Assembly (NCBI GenBank): GCA_045105235.1 | Contig: JBGCDH010000023.1 | Coordinates: 54,730 to 118,729, forward strand | DNA: 64,000 nt | Reading direction: 5' to 3' | Source: GCA-2684655 sp045105235 | GTDB taxonomy: Bacteria > Planctomycetota > UBA1135 > UBA2386 | Shown here: positions 8,415 to 19,595 of the stretch, one piece after another | Layout: each line of letters begins with the position of its first letter | Numbering within the stretch: position 1 is the first letter of the stretch | Translations under genes and position numbers: made by a program | The notes under the pieces: model-generated | Told to the model about the DNA's origin: nothing | Seen by the model: only the letters and a program-made list of their open reading frames with translations | Databases searched by the model: none

Positions 8415-10325
8415 TCACACCAGCGCCGGCGGATTCGTCGCCATGCTGCTCATGCCCTGCCGCTTCATCGCAAAGTCCGCAAAGCCATTGGGGTCCAGAA
8501 TCAGCGTGACCTTGCCATCGCCGCGAATCGCCATACCGGCGAGGCCCGCGATCCCCGTCAGCTCGGCACAGAGCGGCTTGATCACGAGGTCCTCCTTGCC
8601 AACGATTCGATCGACGCCAAGAGCGACTTCCTCTCCTTGGTTGCCAAACACAATGGCATGCTCTGGTTCGCGCACGTCCCCAGGATCTGCCTGCTGCGCA
8701 AACCGATACGTCATGGGGAGCTGGACGAACGGCATGGGCTGTTCGCGCACGACGACCACGGGGCGCGATTGCACGGAGCGAACGCACACCTTGCGCAACT
8801 CGACAATTTCGCGCACCTCCGTTAGCGGCAGCGCAAACATGGTGCCGCGCACCTCAAGCAACAGGCTCGCCAGAATCGACATACTCGGCGGCAACTGAAC
8901 CGTAAAACGGCTGCCGCTCCCCACCCTGGAATCCAGCTCGAGGCTGCCACGCAGCCCTTTGATGGTCGCGGCAACGATGTCCATTCCCATGCCGCGACCG
9001 GAGACCTCGGTGACCTCTGCCGCCGTCGAAAACCCAGGGTGAAAGATCTGCTTTTGCGCCTCGCGGTCGGGCAACTGCGCCGCATCGCTTTCGCTCATCA
9101 ACTCAAGTTCGACCACCTTGCGGCGCATGCGCTCCGGGTCGATGCCGCCGCCGTCGTCCTCGAGGTCGATGACCACGGTGCTGCCACGCTGCGAGCCACA
9201 AACACGCACAACACCACGAGCCGGCTTGCCGGCGGCTTCGCGAGCCGCCTCGCCCTCGATGCCATGGTCGATCGAGTTGCGCAGCATGTGCACAAGTGGA
9301 TTGATCAGCTCGTCGGCAACCCGCTTGTCGATCTGCGTCTCTCCGCCTTGCACCTCAAAGTCGACCGGCTTGCCAAGCGACTCTGCCGTATCGCGAGCCA
9401 CGCGCTGCAGTCGCTTGAACACGCTGTCCAGCGGCACCATGCGCAGCTGGAGCACGGCTTCATGGATGCCGCCGGCAACGCTATCCAGATCGTAGGCGAC
9501 GTCATCTAGGTCCCGCATCGAGCGACCGACTCCGACCAGCTCTTCGAAGCAGTTCTGAACCCGCAGGAGCGCGCCTTCAAGGCGTGCCACGACGCTGTTG
9601 AGCTTTTCCCCGCCGGGCCGGCTTGCCGAACTTTCGTCGCTGCACTCTACTTCGCGCAGATCTGCGAGCCCCGCTTCGACGTCGCGCCAGTGACGCGAGA
9701 CATCGTCGAGCTGCGCCAGCGGCGCCAGCTGCCGTGCGACCAGCTGAAAGCGCGACCGAGCGATGACCAGCTCGCCCGTAAGGTTGACCATTCGATCGAG
9801 GCGCTCCATGCGCACCCGCACCGTTTCGTTGGCCTCAGACATTGCCGGCTGGTTGCCAGCGGGGCGCGGCGCCCCCTTCGCAACACCGGCGCCTTTCGCC
9901 CCATCTTCGGCGTTGGCGCCACTCGCGAGCTGGCCCGAGCACGCCCGCTCAAGATCTGCGAGCACCAGCTCACTCGACGCCACCTCCTGCCCACCCGCTG
10001 CGACCTCAGCGGTCAAGCTGCTGATCAGGTCGATCGCATCAAACATCGTGCGGCAGACGGGCGTCGTCGGCCGCAGTTCACCATCGCGAATCTTGCAGAG
10101 CAAGCTCTCGAGATGGTGCGTGACGCGATTGGTTGTTTCAAACCCGAAGCACGCCGACAGCCCCTTGAGCGAATGCGCGCTACGGAACAGCTCATTGACC
10201 TGCTCTGCGGGCCACGCGACTTCGCCTTCGGCCAGCTCCATCAGGATGCCGTTGAGCTGTTCGAGATAGTCGTGCGCTTCGCCGAGATAGTCGGCGATCA
10301 GATCTTCATTGCCATCGACGGTCAT
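8415..10325 (-). CDS. cheA: Chemotaxis histidine kinase CheA
   Basis: A 636-residue CheA. The HPt domain has the phosphorylated His at about residue 51 (LFRSAHSLKG). A short Ala/Gly/Pro linker around 140-170 replaces any recognisable P2 CheY-docking domain. Then come the dimerisation helices (VRMERLDRMVNLTGELV), the ATPase with N-box MLRNSIDHGIE, GGGIDP and GRGMGMDIVAATI boxes, and a C-terminal CheW-like domain from about residue 495. All catalytic boxes look intact. No response regulator gene is nearby, so the phosphoryl acceptor must be encoded elsewhere. The start ATG 10325 follows the mcp stop by 79 bp. Confidence 0.95.
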   Translation of the reverse strand: MTVDGNEDLIADYLGEAHDYLEQLNGILMELAEGEVAWPAEQVNELFRSAHSLKGLSACFGFETTNRVTHHLESLLCKIRDGELRPTTPVCRTMFDAIDLISSLTAEVAAGGQEVASSELVLADLERACSGQLASGANAEDGAKGAGVAKGAPRPAGNQPAMSEANETVRVRMERLDRMVNLTGELVIARSRFQLVARQLAPLAQLDDVSRHWRDVEAGLADLREVECSDESSASRPGGEKLNSVVARLEGALLRVQNCFEELVGVGRSMRDLDDVAYDLDSVAGGIHEAVLQLRMVPLDSVFKRLQRVARDTAESLGKPVDFEVQGGETQIDKRVADELINPLVHMLRNSIDHGIEGEAAREAAGKPARGVVRVCGSQRGSTVVIDLEDDGGGIDPERMRRKVVELELMSESDAAQLPDREAQKQIFHPGFSTAAEVTEVSGRGMGMDIVAATIKGLRGSLELDSRVGSGSRFTVQLPPSMSILASLLLEVRGTMFALPLTEVREIVELRKVCVRSVQSRPVVVVREQPMPFVQLPMTYRFAQQADPGDVREPEHAIVFGNQGEEVALGVDRIVGKEDLVIKPLCAELTGIAGLAGMAIRGDGKVTLILDPNGFADFAMKRQGMSSMATNPPALV

Positions 10326-10404
10326 CAGCAGCTCCCTGTTTCCCCCGTTTCATCTCACCGCTGCAACGCCGCGCCGCTCCGCGCCACGCCGCGCCGGCTC
10401 GCCA

Positions 10405-12102
10405 TCAGATCTTGAAGCGCCGCACGAGCTCTTTCATCGCGATAGCCTGAGCCGACAGCTCTTCGGCCGACGCAGCCATATCCGTCGCGTTGCCGGAGTT
10501 GTTCTCCGTCATGCGCGCGACGTTTTGGATCGCTCGACCGACTTCCTCCGCCGTCGCCGACTGCTCATCGGTCGTGCTGGCGATTTCTGAAATCGACTTC
10601 GCCGTATTGGTGACGCCATCGATGATTTGCTTGAGCGCCTGACCGGTCTCTTCCGAGAGCTTGGTGCCTTCGACAACGCGGTGGGTCGATTCCTTGATCA
10701 GGCCGGTGATCTGCTTGGCGGCCTCACTCGACCGCTCGGCCAGTTTGCGCACCTCATCGGCGACAACCGCAAACCCCAAGCCATGCTCACCGGCGCGCGC
10801 AGCTTCAATCGCAGCGTTGAGCGCCAACAGGTTCGTCTGGCTCGCGATTTCACTGATGACCTGGATGATCTCACTGATCTGCTCACTCGATCGATTGATT
10901 TCCTTCATCGCCGTGATCGAGCGGTCGACCGCCTCGCCGCCGGCGGTAGCGCGGTTGCTGGTTTCGCCCGCCAACGCATTCGCATCCCCCGCATTGCGAG
11001 CGATCATCCGGATGCTCTCGGTCAACTGATCGACCGACGCCGTCATCTCCTCCACCGTCGCAGCACTGGTTTGCGACGACTCCGACAAGCTCGACGAGGC
11101 ATTGGAGATCGTGCCAGCGCTGGCACTAAACTGATCCGCTCCTTCCTTGATCTGCACGATGATCGAGCGCAGATCGGCGATCATGCGCCGCAGGCCTTGG
11201 CCGAGCTGACCGACTGGATCTGGGCCATCGATGGAGTGCTCTTGCGTCAGGTCGCCGCTCGCGGCTTGCTCGACGACCGACAGGAGCGAAGCCACCTTGT
11301 CGCCGAGTTCTTTGGCGGACCTCGTGGAGGCTTCCGCATGCTCCTTGCTCTCGCGCTCCAGTCGCTTCTGGTCCGTCACCACCTCCCAGTTGACGATCGC
11401 TCCCGTAAACTCGCCAGCCTCGTCATACAAGCCACCGGCGCTCAGTCGCACGGCGTGCTCGCCAAGCTGGAACTCGGCGGTGTGGTTGCGGCCGCGCAGC
11501 GACTTCAAGAGCTGACGTTGATGCGATGGATCCTTGTGAAAGCGATCGATCGAAATGCCGAGGACGTCATCCGCTTTGACGCCGAACATCTGCTGCAACA
11601 CCGGCTCCAGCATGCGCAGCGTTGCATCGGACTTTCGGTTGCCGTAGATGACTCGGAACTCGGCATCGCAAATCAGGATGTTCGTTGCGACCGCATCCAT
11701 GGCCTGCGACGAACGATTGGCGCTCGCCTCGCGCTCCAGGCGCTCGGTCACGACTTCGAACGTGACCACCGCCCCCTCAAATGCACCGTCATCCGCCCAG
11801 AGTGAGCGGGCCGAGAGATCCAGCCAATCGCTGCCGAGCTGGGCACGATGCTGCCAGGCCTCTCCTTTCAGCGATCGCAAGGCCACCGCGGCCGAGCCGG
11901 CGATGGCCTGCAGGTCCGCCCCCTGCAGGCCGACGATCCCAAGCGCCCGCAAGCCGTCTTCCAGACCGCGAAAGGCACGTTCGGCCGCCGCGTTGACGAA
12001 ATCGATCTTCAGATCGGAGTCGACGACGAACACGTTTGTCGTCACTTCTTCGATTGCCTTCGCAGCGAGGGCAGCAGGCACGTTGTTTTCGGTAATGCTC
12101 AT
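10405..12102 (-). CDS. Soluble methyl-accepting chemotaxis protein with two PAS-like domains
   Basis: The 565-residue protein has no membrane segment. It begins with two PAS-like repeats (EVTTNVFVVDSDLKIDFVNA and AVATNILICDAEFRVIYGN), then a HAMP-like stretch around PVGQLGQGLRRM, then a long coiled-coil signalling domain. The hairpin tip has the hallmark IASQTNLLALNAAIEAARAG and GFAVVADEVRKLAER, which contact CheA and CheW. It therefore probably senses a cytoplasmic or redox signal rather than an external ligand. The C-terminus (KELVRRFKI) lacks a CheR-tethering pentapeptide, consistent with no cheR nearby. The start is fixed by a strong SD and an ATGA overlap with cheW. Confidence 0.93.
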   Translation of the reverse strand: MSITENNVPAALAAKAIEEVTTNVFVVDSDLKIDFVNAAAERAFRGLEDGLRALGIVGLQGADLQAIAGSAAVALRSLKGEAWQHRAQLGSDWLDLSARSLWADDGAFEGAVVTFEVVTERLEREASANRSSQAMDAVATNILICDAEFRVIYGNRKSDATLRMLEPVLQQMFGVKADDVLGISIDRFHKDPSHQRQLLKSLRGRNHTAEFQLGEHAVRLSAGGLYDEAGEFTGAIVNWEVVTDQKRLERESKEHAEASTRSAKELGDKVASLLSVVEQAASGDLTQEHSIDGPDPVGQLGQGLRRMIADLRSIIVQIKEGADQFSASAGTISNASSSLSESSQTSAATVEEMTASVDQLTESIRMIARNAGDANALAGETSNRATAGGEAVDRSITAMKEINRSSEQISEIIQVISEIASQTNLLALNAAIEAARAGEHGLGFAVVADEVRKLAERSSEAAKQITGLIKESTHRVVEGTKLSEETGQALKQIIDGVTNTAKSISEIASTTDEQSATAEEVGRAIQNVARMTENNSGNATDMAASAEELSAQAIAMKELVRRFKI

Positions 12103-12680
12103 TTCGACTCTCCTTTCGTTTCTCTCTCGCTGTCTTCGGGCAGGCTGCATCCAAGCAGTCGCTCCATGTCGAGCAGGATCAGCAGCCGCTCGCCGCGGCG
12201 TGCAAGCCCAGTGATGTATTCCTTCCCGGGGCCGGACAGGGAAGCCGGCGCGCTGGATAGGTCTTCCTCGTGCAGCCGCAAAACTTCGCTGACGCCGTCG
12301 ACGACCACTCCGACGGTCCTGCCGCTGACGTTGGAGACCACGATCCGGGTCTCGTCGTCTGCCTCGCGATCCTTCATGCCGAAGCGGCGACGAAGATTCA
12401 GGATGGGGATGACGTTGCCGCGGAGGTTGATGACTCCGAGCACGTGCTCCGGCACCTCAGGAACCTGCGTGATGCAGCCGAGCAAGATGATCTCCTGCAC
12501 GGTCATGATGTCGACGCCGTATTCCTCGCCGCCCAGCCGAAAGCTCACAACCTGCGCTGTTTTGCCATCGCGCTGCGACCTGCTGGCCAAGCCGCTGCCC
12601 GATTCAGCTGTCGTATTCTCACTCGCGGCGCCGTCTTCGATCGCGGCGTGAAGCAGCGTTTGCGTTCCTGTCGTACTCAT
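12099..12680 (-). CDS. cheW: Chemotaxis coupling protein CheW
   Basis: CheW bridges receptors and CheA. The 193-residue protein has a variable 40-residue N-terminal extension, then the CheW fold: VVSFRLGGEEYGVDIMTVQEI, VPEHVLGVINLRGNVIPILNLR, and VGVVVDGVSEVL. These contain the conserved NLRG and receptor-binding positions. It is the first gene of the operon and ends in an ATGA overlap with the receptor gene. The 221 bp between its start and the guaA stop must hold the operon promoter. That gap contains a perfect hairpin at 12795-12811 (GCGAGG/CCTCGC) but no clear -10/-35 pair. Confidence 0.93.
   Translation of the reverse strand: MSTTGTQTLLHAAIEDGAASENTTAESGSGLASRSQRDGKTAQVVSFRLGGEEYGVDIMTVQEIILLGCITQVPEVPEHVLGVINLRGNVIPILNLRRRFGMKDREADDETRIVVSNVSGRTVGVVVDGVSEVLRLHEEDLSSAPASLSGPGKEYITGLARRGERLLILLDMERLLGCSLPEDSERETKGESK
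12110..12116 (-). promoter_or_regulatory. Ribosome binding site of the soluble chemoreceptor gene
   Basis: AAAGGAG lies inside the 3' end of cheW, 7 nt before the ATG at 12102. It decides the receptor start over an in-frame codon 48 bp further upstream and supports translational coupling through the ATGA overlap. Confidence 0.75.
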
Positions 12681-12901
12681 CCCACATGACCCAGGCCGAC
12701 CGAAGCTGCAAAGCGCATAGCTTCTCGCGACTGACTGACATTCGGATCACGTGCGAGCGTGAGGCAACCGGATTTTCCTCTACGAACTAGCGCGGCGAGG
12801 CAGTTCCTCGCTGCGTTCCCTGACGGCGGCGCTCGCGACAAGCCCTAGGTTGCTGAGGGCATACCCCAACAAGTCATGGGGCGGTGCCTAAGGCTACGCG
12901 C

Positions 12902-14526
<1,625 letters not shown>

Positions 14527-14527
<1 letters not shown>

Positions 14528-15990
14528 CACTCGCCGGAATAGTTCGGCGCCTCCTTGGTGATCTGGATGTCGTGCGGATGCGATTCGCGCAGGGTGGCCG
14601 CGCTGACCCGCAAGAACTTTGCTTTCGCCGTAAGCTCCGACAGCGTGCGCGCGCCACAGTAGCCCATGCCCGAGCGCACGCCGCCGACGAGCTGGTAGAC
14701 GTAGTCGGAGACGGCGCCCTTGTAGGGGACCATGCCCTCGACGCCTTCCGGCACGAACTTCATCTTCTCTTTGACGTCGCCCTGCGCGTAGCGATCGGCC
14801 GAGCCGCGCTCCATAGCGCCGAGCGAGCCCATGCCGCGCACCGTTTTGAACTGGCGGCCTTTGTAGAGGATGGTCTCGCCGGGCGATTCTTCGAGGCCGG
14901 CCAGCAGCGAGCCGAGCATGACGGTCGAAGCGCCGGCTGCGAGCGCCTTGACGATGTCGCCCGACTGCCGGATGCCGCCGTCGGCGATCACGGAAACGCC
15001 GGCAGGATCACACGCCTTGACGGCATCGAGAACCGCCGTCAGCTGCGGCACACCACAGCCGGTTACGACGCGGGTCGTGCAGATCGAACCGGGCCCGATG
15101 CCGACCTTGACGCCGTCGGCGCCGGCGTCGACAAGCGCCTTGGCGCCGTCGTAGCTGCCGACGTTGCCGGCGACGACCGGGATCTCACGCTGGCGATCGA
15201 GCTTCTTGATGGCGCGCACGGTCTCGAGCACGTTTTGACTGTGTCCGTGTGCCGTGTCGACGACGACGACGTCGCAGTCGGCATCGACCAGCCGCCCCAC
15301 GCGATCAAGATCGTGCACGCCCACGGCCGCCCCCACCAGCAGACGGCCGCGCGCATCGCGAGCGGCGAGCGGGTACTCCTCGGTGCCGCGGATGTCGCGC
15401 ATCGTAATCAAGCCGGCCAGCGACCCGTCGTCGCGCACCAGGATCAGCTTTTCGACCTTGTTGGATCGAAGAATCTCGCGGGCCTGGTCGAGATCGGTGC
15501 TCGGCGGCGCCGTGACGAGGTTTTGCGACGTCATCACCTCGCCGACCCGCGCGTCGCGATCCTCGACGAAGCGCAGATCGCGGTTGGTCAAGATGCCGAC
15601 CACAATGCGCCCGCCGTCGACAACCGGCAGGCCGCTGATCTTGTGGCTGCGCATCAAGTCTTTGGCGCGGCCGACGCGATCATCCGGCGACAGCGCCACC
15701 GGGTCGAGGATGACGCCGTTGGCCGAGCGTTTGACCTTGTCGACCTCGGCCACCTGTTCGTCCACCGACAGGTTTTTGTGCACGATGCCGATGCCGCCCT
15801 GCTGCGCCAGCGCCACCGCCATGCGCGATTCGGTCACGGTATCCATGGCCGCGGCAACGATCGGAACTTGCACCGTGACCCCGCGGCAAAAGCGGGTCTC
15901 GGTCACAACGTCGCGAGGCAGGGCCGAAGCCATCTGCGGCACCAGCAGGACGTCGTCGTAAGTCAGGCCTTCGCCGAGGAACTCGGGCAC
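14527..15990 (-). CDS. guaB: IMP dehydrogenase
   Basis: Oxidises IMP to XMP with NAD+, the committed step of GMP synthesis. The 487-residue protein has the N-terminal LTYDDVLLVP motif, two CBS domains (about 95-200, VGILTNRDLRFVED and AGLITMRDI), the active-site loop GPGSICTTRVVTGCG with the catalytic Cys, the phosphate-binding GSLLAGLEESPGE, and the flap with YKGRQFKTVRGMGS. It is the first gene of guaBA, coupled to guaA by a TGATG overlap. The CBS pair suggests adenine/guanine nucleotide control as in other bacteria. Confidence 0.97.
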
Positions 15991-16101
15991 AGTCGCTTTC
16001 TCCAGAGGTTGGACGGGAAAGCGTTACGACTGTAGCGGATCGCGGCGCCAAAGCCAACGCTGGAACCGGCGGCGGCCGCGACGGCGCGGCCGCCGCATGG
16101 G

Positions 16102-16491
16102 CTACGGCAGCCGCCAGACCCGAGCAGGCTGCCCCGCCGCAACGCGCGCGGCCAGCTGATGGCGAACGCCGGCAACGATCAGTTCCAGCCCAATCGGCCC
16201 CGGCGGCAACTCGGTCTCGATACCCAAGACGACATCGTCAAACTGCCACTGCCGACCTGCCTCATGCGTCACGATCAGGATGCCCGGCGATGCCAGCGGC
16301 GGCTCCAGCTCAAGCACGAACGCGATGCCAGCCGGCTCGACCGTCATGGGTATCTGCTGGGATATCTGCTGGGGTACCGGCCGAGCCTCCTGCCGGCTCG
16401 CCGGCCCGCGCAACGGCTTGGCTCCGCGACAGCAGGGCGTTGCCGCAAAGGCCAGGGCGACAACAGCAAGGACGCTCTGCGCGGAGCGCAT
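16102..16491 (-). CDS. Small exported or lipoprotein-like protein, unknown function
   Basis: A 129-residue protein starting at ATG 16491, which overlaps the pgi stop as TGATG. The N-terminus (RSAQSVLAVVALAFAATPCCRG) is a signal peptide ending in two cysteines, possibly a weak lipobox. The rest is Pro/Val/Gly-rich and predicted beta, with no motif I recognise. Coupling to pgi and the same strand indicate co-expression, but nothing links it to sugar metabolism. It ends 111 bp before the guaB start region. Confidence 0.6.
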   Translation of the reverse strand: MRSAQSVLAVVALAFAATPCCRGAKPLRGPASRQEARPVPQQISQQIPMTVEPAGIAFVLELEPPLASPGILIVTHEAGRQWQFDDVVLGIETELPPGPIGLELIVAGVRHQLAARVAAGQPARVWRLP

Positions 16492-18116
16492 CAACGCAGG
16501 AAAAACGTGGCCGCCGCCGGGTCGTGCCCGTGCACGACGGCGATCTCCTCGCGGTTCGCGGCCAGGTGCTGCAGCACCGGCCAGCAGTCGGCAGGGTCCG
16601 CCGTCACCGCGGCCGCCAGCGCCGCCACGTCCCGCGGCTCCGTGCCCAGGGCCGCCACCAGTCGATGCTGCAGGTCGAGAACTTCGCCCGCGGCCTTCTT
16701 GCCGGCTTCGACGCCGGGCTGGTGATAGGCATTGGTGTCGATGAGCTCGGCGTAGATCGAGACCGTGCGCTCAAACAGGGCCACCAAGCTGCCGAGCACA
16801 CGCTCGTCGAGATGGTCCACGGCGATGGTTGCCGAGCGCCGCCCCTTGTCGAACAGCGCCCGCCGCGTGCCCTGGAAGAACCCGTCGAGGTAGTCCCCCG
16901 CCGTGACGCCCGGCTCGACCTCAAAGCGTTGCGCAGCCGGCTCCGCCGCGCCCGGACGGTCCTGCAGCACCCGCACAAACGTCGCAAAGAAGTCGTGCCG
17001 ACCATCGCGAAGCTGCTGCACGTAGGCGTGCTGGTCCGTTGAGCCCTTGTTGCCGTAGACCGCGAGTCCCTGCTCGACGACGTGGCCGCTGCGGTCGTTC
17101 TCCTTGCCAAGGGACTCCATCACCAGCTGCTGCAGGTAGCGGGACAGCAGGACCAGCCGGTCCTTGTAGGGCAGCACGACCATGGCCCGCTCGCCCTTGC
17201 ACGCGCCGCTGGCGTCGCGCCCCTCGTGATGCCAGAACGCCGCCAGCATCGCCGCGGGGTTTGCGAGAATCTCGGTGCGGCGCGTGGCATCGTCCATCGC
17301 GGCAGCCCCCGCCAAAAAGGCGCGGATGTCCATACCGAGCAGCGCGCCGGGCAGCAGCCCCACGGCCGACGTGATCGAGGTGCGGCCCCCGACCCAGTCC
17401 CACATCGGCACGGTCTTGAGCCAGCCTTCGCCCGTCGCCAGCTGGTGAAGCTTGCTGCCATCCATCGTGATCGCGATCGCGCGCGGGGCGAATGACAGCC
17501 CCTGCGCTTCGACCGCGCGGCGCACCTCGAGCATGCCGTTGCGCGTCTCCGGCGTGCCGCCCGACTTGCTGATGACGATCACCAGCGCATCCTGCAGGCC
17601 GCCCACGCGCTGGATCTTCTCATCGATGCCTTCGGGATCGGTGTTGTCGAGCACCGTCAAAGCCATGGGCGCCTCGATGCTGCCAGCGGCCCCCATCGTC
17701 GCACCGCCAAAGGCATCCGCCAACAGCATCGGGCCAAGCGCCGAGCCGCCGATCCCGCACAAAACGACCTTGGCGAAGGCGCCGCCCTCAGGCGGCGATA
17801 TCCGGCCCGAATGAACGTCGGCCGCAAACGCCTGCAGGTCATCGATGACGCTTCGAATCGACTCTTGCACGCCCTCATCCGGGGCCATGCCGGGCGCCCG
17901 CAGCCAGTAGTGGCCAACTTGTCGTCCTTCGTCCGGGTTGGCGATGGCGCCCGCTTCGAGATCCGTCATCGCCGCCAGCGCACGGCCGAGCGCCGGGCTG
18001 AGCGCCTCGATGTCCGCCAGCTGCAGAGCAGAATGCGACAGGTCGAGTTCGACGAACGGATCGTCGACGACGCTGCGGAAGTGGAGATAGCGCGCAAAGC
18101 GAGCGGAGGTATCCAT
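16491..18116 (-). CDS. pgi: Glucose-6-phosphate isomerase
   Basis: Interconverts glucose-6-phosphate and fructose-6-phosphate. Motifs in order: LCGIGGSALGPMLLADAF, VISKSGGTPETRN, GGRTSITSAVGLLP, LPYKDRLVLLSRYLQQLVMESLGKEND shortened here to its key GKEN, GNKGSTDQHAYVQQLRDG, and a C-terminal NAYHQPGVEAGKK containing the His/Lys region. The start ATG 18116 (MDTSARFARYLHF) gives 541 residues. An in-frame upstream extension to 18788 is antisense to the symporter gene and rejected. It is divergent from the SSS symporter with only 42 bp between the starts, so the two promoters must overlap. Confidence 0.95.
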   Translation of the reverse strand: MDTSARFARYLHFRSVVDDPFVELDLSHSALQLADIEALSPALGRALAAMTDLEAGAIANPDEGRQVGHYWLRAPGMAPDEGVQESIRSVIDDLQAFAADVHSGRISPPEGGAFAKVVLCGIGGSALGPMLLADAFGGATMGAAGSIEAPMALTVLDNTDPEGIDEKIQRVGGLQDALVIVISKSGGTPETRNGMLEVRRAVEAQGLSFAPRAIAITMDGSKLHQLATGEGWLKTVPMWDWVGGRTSITSAVGLLPGALLGMDIRAFLAGAAAMDDATRRTEILANPAAMLAAFWHHEGRDASGACKGERAMVVLPYKDRLVLLSRYLQQLVMESLGKENDRSGHVVEQGLAVYGNKGSTDQHAYVQQLRDGRHDFFATFVRVLQDRPGAAEPAAQRFEVEPGVTAGDYLDGFFQGTRRALFDKGRRSATIAVDHLDERVLGSLVALFERTVSIYAELIDTNAYHQPGVEAGKKAAGEVLDLQHRLVAALGTEPRDVAALAAAVTADPADCWPVLQHLAANREEIAVVHGHDPAAATFFLR

Positions 18117-18158
18117 GTGTGGGTCGAGTGCGGGTCGCTGGGATGGTAGTGTGCGGGC

Positions 18159-19586
18159 ATGGAACGCTCCACGGCGATCCTCATCGCACTGATCGCCTTT
18201 CTCGTCGGGCTGCTGCTCGTCGGGTTGCATGCAAGCCGCCGAACCCGCGACTCGGACGGCTTCTACCTTGGTGGCCGCAGCCTCGGTCCATGGGTCGCGG
18301 CGCTGGCGGCGAACGCCAGCTCTTCGTCGGCGTGGAGCATCGTCGGCGCCAGCGGCTTCGCCTACCGCTTTGGCCTGACCGCGCTGTGGCTGATCCCGGG
18401 TTGCATCGGCGGCTTCCTGCTCAACTGGTTTGTAGTCGCGCCGCGGCTGCGGGACCAGACCGGCAGCGCCATCACGCTGACCGAGTTCTTGGCCGGCCCC
18501 GAAGGCGCACCCGGGCGACGGCGCATCGCCGTCTTCGGCGCCCTGCTGACGCTGGCGTCGCTGCTGATGTATGTGGCCGCGCAGATCCAGGCTGCCGGCG
18601 CCGCGTTTGCGCACGCCTTCCCCGATACCTTCGGCAGCGACGCCAGTGCCGGCATCGTCATCGGCGCGGTCGTCACCGTCGCCTACACGCTGCTCGGCGG
18701 CTACCTGGCGGCGAGCATCACCGACACGCTGCAAGGACTGCTGATGGTCGGCGTCGCGATCCTCGTGCCCACCGCCTGCATCGCCCACGCGGGCGGCATC
18801 GGCCCGTTTGCCGACGTTGTCGCCGGTGTCGACGCGCCCAACTGGACCAGCCTAGGCGGCCCCTTCGACGGGCCCGCCGCCTTCGCCTTCGCGTTCGGCT
18901 TGATCGGCATCGGCCTTGGCTATCCAGGCCAGCCGCACGCCGTCAACAAGTTCATGGGCATGGCTCCCGATGCGTCCATGACCGTCGCGCGCGTCGTTGG
19001 CATCAGCTGGGCCGTCATTCTCTACACCGGCATGCTGGTGCTGGGCTGGGCCGTGCGCGCGTATTGGCCCGGCGGCCTCTATGAGGATGCCATCTATGAC
19101 GCCTCCAAGAACCTGCTGCCGACCGTCGTCGACGGCATCGTCGTCGCGAGCGTGCTGGCTGCCATCATGTCGACCGTCGACAGCCAGCTGCTGGTTTGCG
19201 CCAGCTCGGTGACCCACGACCTAGGCGTCGCCAAGCGCTTCCCCGACAAGATGCTGATCATCGCGCGCGCAACCGTGCTCGGCATTGGCGCCGGCGCACT
19301 GGTGGCGGCGCTGCTGCTCCCCAACACGGTCTTTGACAATGTCATGTTCGCCTGGGCCGCACTCGGCTCCGCATTTGGCCCGCTGCTGCTGGTCCGACTC
19401 CTACGCGGCCACGTCGCACCCAACTGGGCGTTTGCGTCCATGCTCACCGGCGGCCTCGGCGCCGTGCTCGGCTACTACGTGCCGCGTTTTGCAACAGACT
19501 TGCCGAGTGGCTTTGTCGACCGCGTGGGCAGCTGGGTGCTGGCTCTCGCCATCGCCCTTGTGGGCAGTCGCCGCAACAACCGATAA
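18159..19586 (+). CDS. Sodium:solute symporter (SSS/PutP family)
   Basis: A 475-residue inner-membrane protein with about 12-13 hydrophobic helices. The SSS signature is visible early (FYLGGRSLGPWVAALAANASSSSAWSIVGASG, the unwound first core helix) and again around FGLIGIGLGYPGQPHAVNKFM and STVDSQLLVCASSVTHDL. The PGQPHAVNKFM segment is like that of proline/sodium symporters, so proline or another amino acid is a reasonable but unproven substrate. The aminotransferase gene begins 9 bp after its stop, suggesting one transcript. Confidence 0.88.
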   Translation: MERSTAILIALIAFLVGLLLVGLHASRRTRDSDGFYLGGRSLGPWVAALAANASSSSAWSIVGASGFAYRFGLTALWLIPGCIGGFLLNWFVVAPRLRDQTGSAITLTEFLAGPEGAPGRRRIAVFGALLTLASLLMYVAAQIQAAGAAFAHAFPDTFGSDASAGIVIGAVVTVAYTLLGGYLAASITDTLQGLLMVGVAILVPTACIAHAGGIGPFADVVAGVDAPNWTSLGGPFDGPAAFAFAFGLIGIGLGYPGQPHAVNKFMGMAPDASMTVARVVGISWAVILYTGMLVLGWAVRAYWPGGLYEDAIYDASKNLLPTVVDGIVVASVLAAIMSTVDSQLLVCASSVTHDLGVAKRFPDKMLIIARATVLGIGAGALVAALLLPNTVFDNVMFAWAALGSAFGPLLLVRLLRGHVAPNWAFASMLTGGLGAVLGYYVPRFATDLPSGFVDRVGSWVLALAIALVGSRRNNR

Positions 19587-19595
19587 GGCCACAAC

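Noticed and set aside
16491..18788. pgi as a 765-codon protein with a long N-terminal extension
   Set aside because: The extra 224 codons are antisense to the symporter gene. ATG 18116 gives the family-typical start and length.
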